From positions 1-6,062 of the forward strand of contig DAOVAK010000191.1 of assembly GCA_030671095.1 (NCBI GenBank): DNA of 6,062 nucleotides, given 5' to 3'. Both the position numbers and the translations under genes were made by a program. Numbering within the stretch: the stretch's first letter is position 1; each line of letters starts with the position of its first letter. The DNA comes from Deltaproteobacteria bacterium (GTDB lineage Bacteria > Desulfobacterota > DSM-4660 > Desulfatiglandales > HGW-15). Shown piece after piece: positions 5,562-6,062 of the stretch. The notes beneath the pieces are model-generated. The model made no database searches. It worked only from the letters and a program-made list of their open reading frames with translations, and had not been told where the DNA came from.

Positions 5562-6062
5562 TTAGGTCAAGAAATCCTCCTCGTAAGGGAAAAGGGTGAA
5601 TATCTCGTGGCCGGTATCGGTAATCACTAAATCTGTCTCCAGCCTGGCTGTCTGCTCTAGGTTAGGGTGCCCCGCAAAGGTTTCGATTGCAAAATACATG
5701 TTGGGTTTTATCTCTACCGGGTACTCAAGGGAGTAGGCCCGAGAGATCCACATCCCCTCGTAAAGGGTCAGTCCGATGGAGTGGGCAAACTGTTGAAGGG
5801 TAACGGTACCGTACTTGTCATCATCGTAAACGGGAAACTTTTCAGCCACGTCCTTAGTCGTGTTGCCGGGCTTCATCATCTCAATCCCGGCATGAAGAGA
5901 ATCATAGCACTCCTTATACAAATCCTTTTCCTTTGGTGTAGGCTTGGCCTCCACTTTGAAACAGCGCACGTAGTCCACAAAATAGCCTGAGGGCCCTACC
6001 GTGTTGTTGTCAATGATCACCATATCTCCCTGACGAATCATCTTGTCAGTAGGCCAGCGTCG
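5562..6062 (-). CDS. M24-family metallohydrolase, C-terminal part only (M24-A), N-terminus outside window
   Basis: The frame runs in from the window edge as RRWPTDKMIRQGD and ends 166 residues later at TAA. The Met at 6041 is internal, not the start. This is the catalytic pita-bread half of an M24 protein. All five metal ligands are present (fragment numbering): D18 (VIIDNN), D30 (FVDYVR), H94 (FAHSIGL), E127 (FAIETFAG) and E142 (RLETDLV). The two Asp ligands are 12 residues apart, one more than in M24-B and in aminopeptidase P. As I recall, 12 is the spacing in the M24 member DddP (DMSP lyase). The prolidase 'HE' His is Tyr101 (LYEG). The prolidase 'PHY' site would fall at or just beyond the window edge. 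A non-peptidase role is therefore possible, but DMSP cleavage is not shown. A second, broken copy of its 3' end lies at 2050-2360. A terminator follows directly. Confidence 0.9.
   Translation of the reverse strand, partial: RRWPTDKMIRQGDMVIIDNNTVGPSGYFVDYVRCFKVEAKPTPKEKDLYKECYDSLHAGIEMMKPGNTTKDVAEKFPVYDDDKYGTVTLQQFAHSIGLTLYEGMWISRAYSLEYPVEIKPNMYFAIETFAGHPNLEQTARLETDLVITDTGHEIFTLFPYEEDFLT

Noticed and set aside
5562..6041. Reading M24-A as a complete 159-aa protein starting at 6041
   Set aside because: The frame continues in the M24 motif RRWPTDK to the window edge, and the catalytic domain alone would lack its N-terminal half; the Met is internal.
1..6062. tRNA, rRNA, CRISPR array, riboswitch or phage attachment site
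   Set aside because: No spaced direct repeats, cloverleaf-like segments or conserved RNA motifs were recognised on either strand.

Overview
The window reads as chromosomal DNA of an anaerobic bacterium. The main clue is a tungsten/molybdenum-pterin aldehyde:ferredoxin oxidoreductase (AOR) family gene. The small 'TTCGTAAAAA'-ended inverted-repeat element is of a kind I associate with deltaproteobacterial (Desulfobacterota) genomes. That assignment is recollection plus inference, not a result. Base composition is near 50% GC and every real gene lies on the minus strand, so transcription runs from high to low coordinates.

Layout in transcription order: (1) 6062-5562, the C-terminal part of an M24 'pita-bread' metallohydrolase paralogue (M24-A), entering from outside the window and followed by a good intrinsic terminator at 5515-5546; (2) 5391-4138, a complete 417-aa DRE-TIM metallolyase (HMGL / isopropylmalate-homocitrate synthase superfamily); (3) 4055-2781, a complete 424-aa second M24 protein (M24-B), 82 bp after the metallolyase gene with no terminator between them, so probably cotranscribed; (4) 2758-2469, a non-coding MITE-like element with terminal inverted repeats and a putative 6-bp target duplication; (5) about 2360-2050, a decayed copy of the 3' end of M24-A; (6) about 270 bp without a recognisable gene; (7) 1769-1, an AOR-family gene lacking only its extreme C-terminus at the window edge.

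The central unit pairs an acyl/aldol-type carbon-carbon enzyme with two M24 metal hydrolases. All three keep their metal ligands but differ from textbook relatives at other active-site positions. The metallolyase has Trp and Ala where Claisen-type relatives carry a catalytic Glu and His. Both M24 proteins lack one auxiliary His of aminopeptidase P/prolidase, and M24-B and probably M24-A lack the other. The cluster may therefore act on an unknown small molecule rather than in leucine/lysine synthesis or peptide trimming. AOR, which oxidises aldehydes (or reduces acids) with ferredoxin, could serve the same pathway, but the pseudogene and mobile element separate it and that link is speculative.
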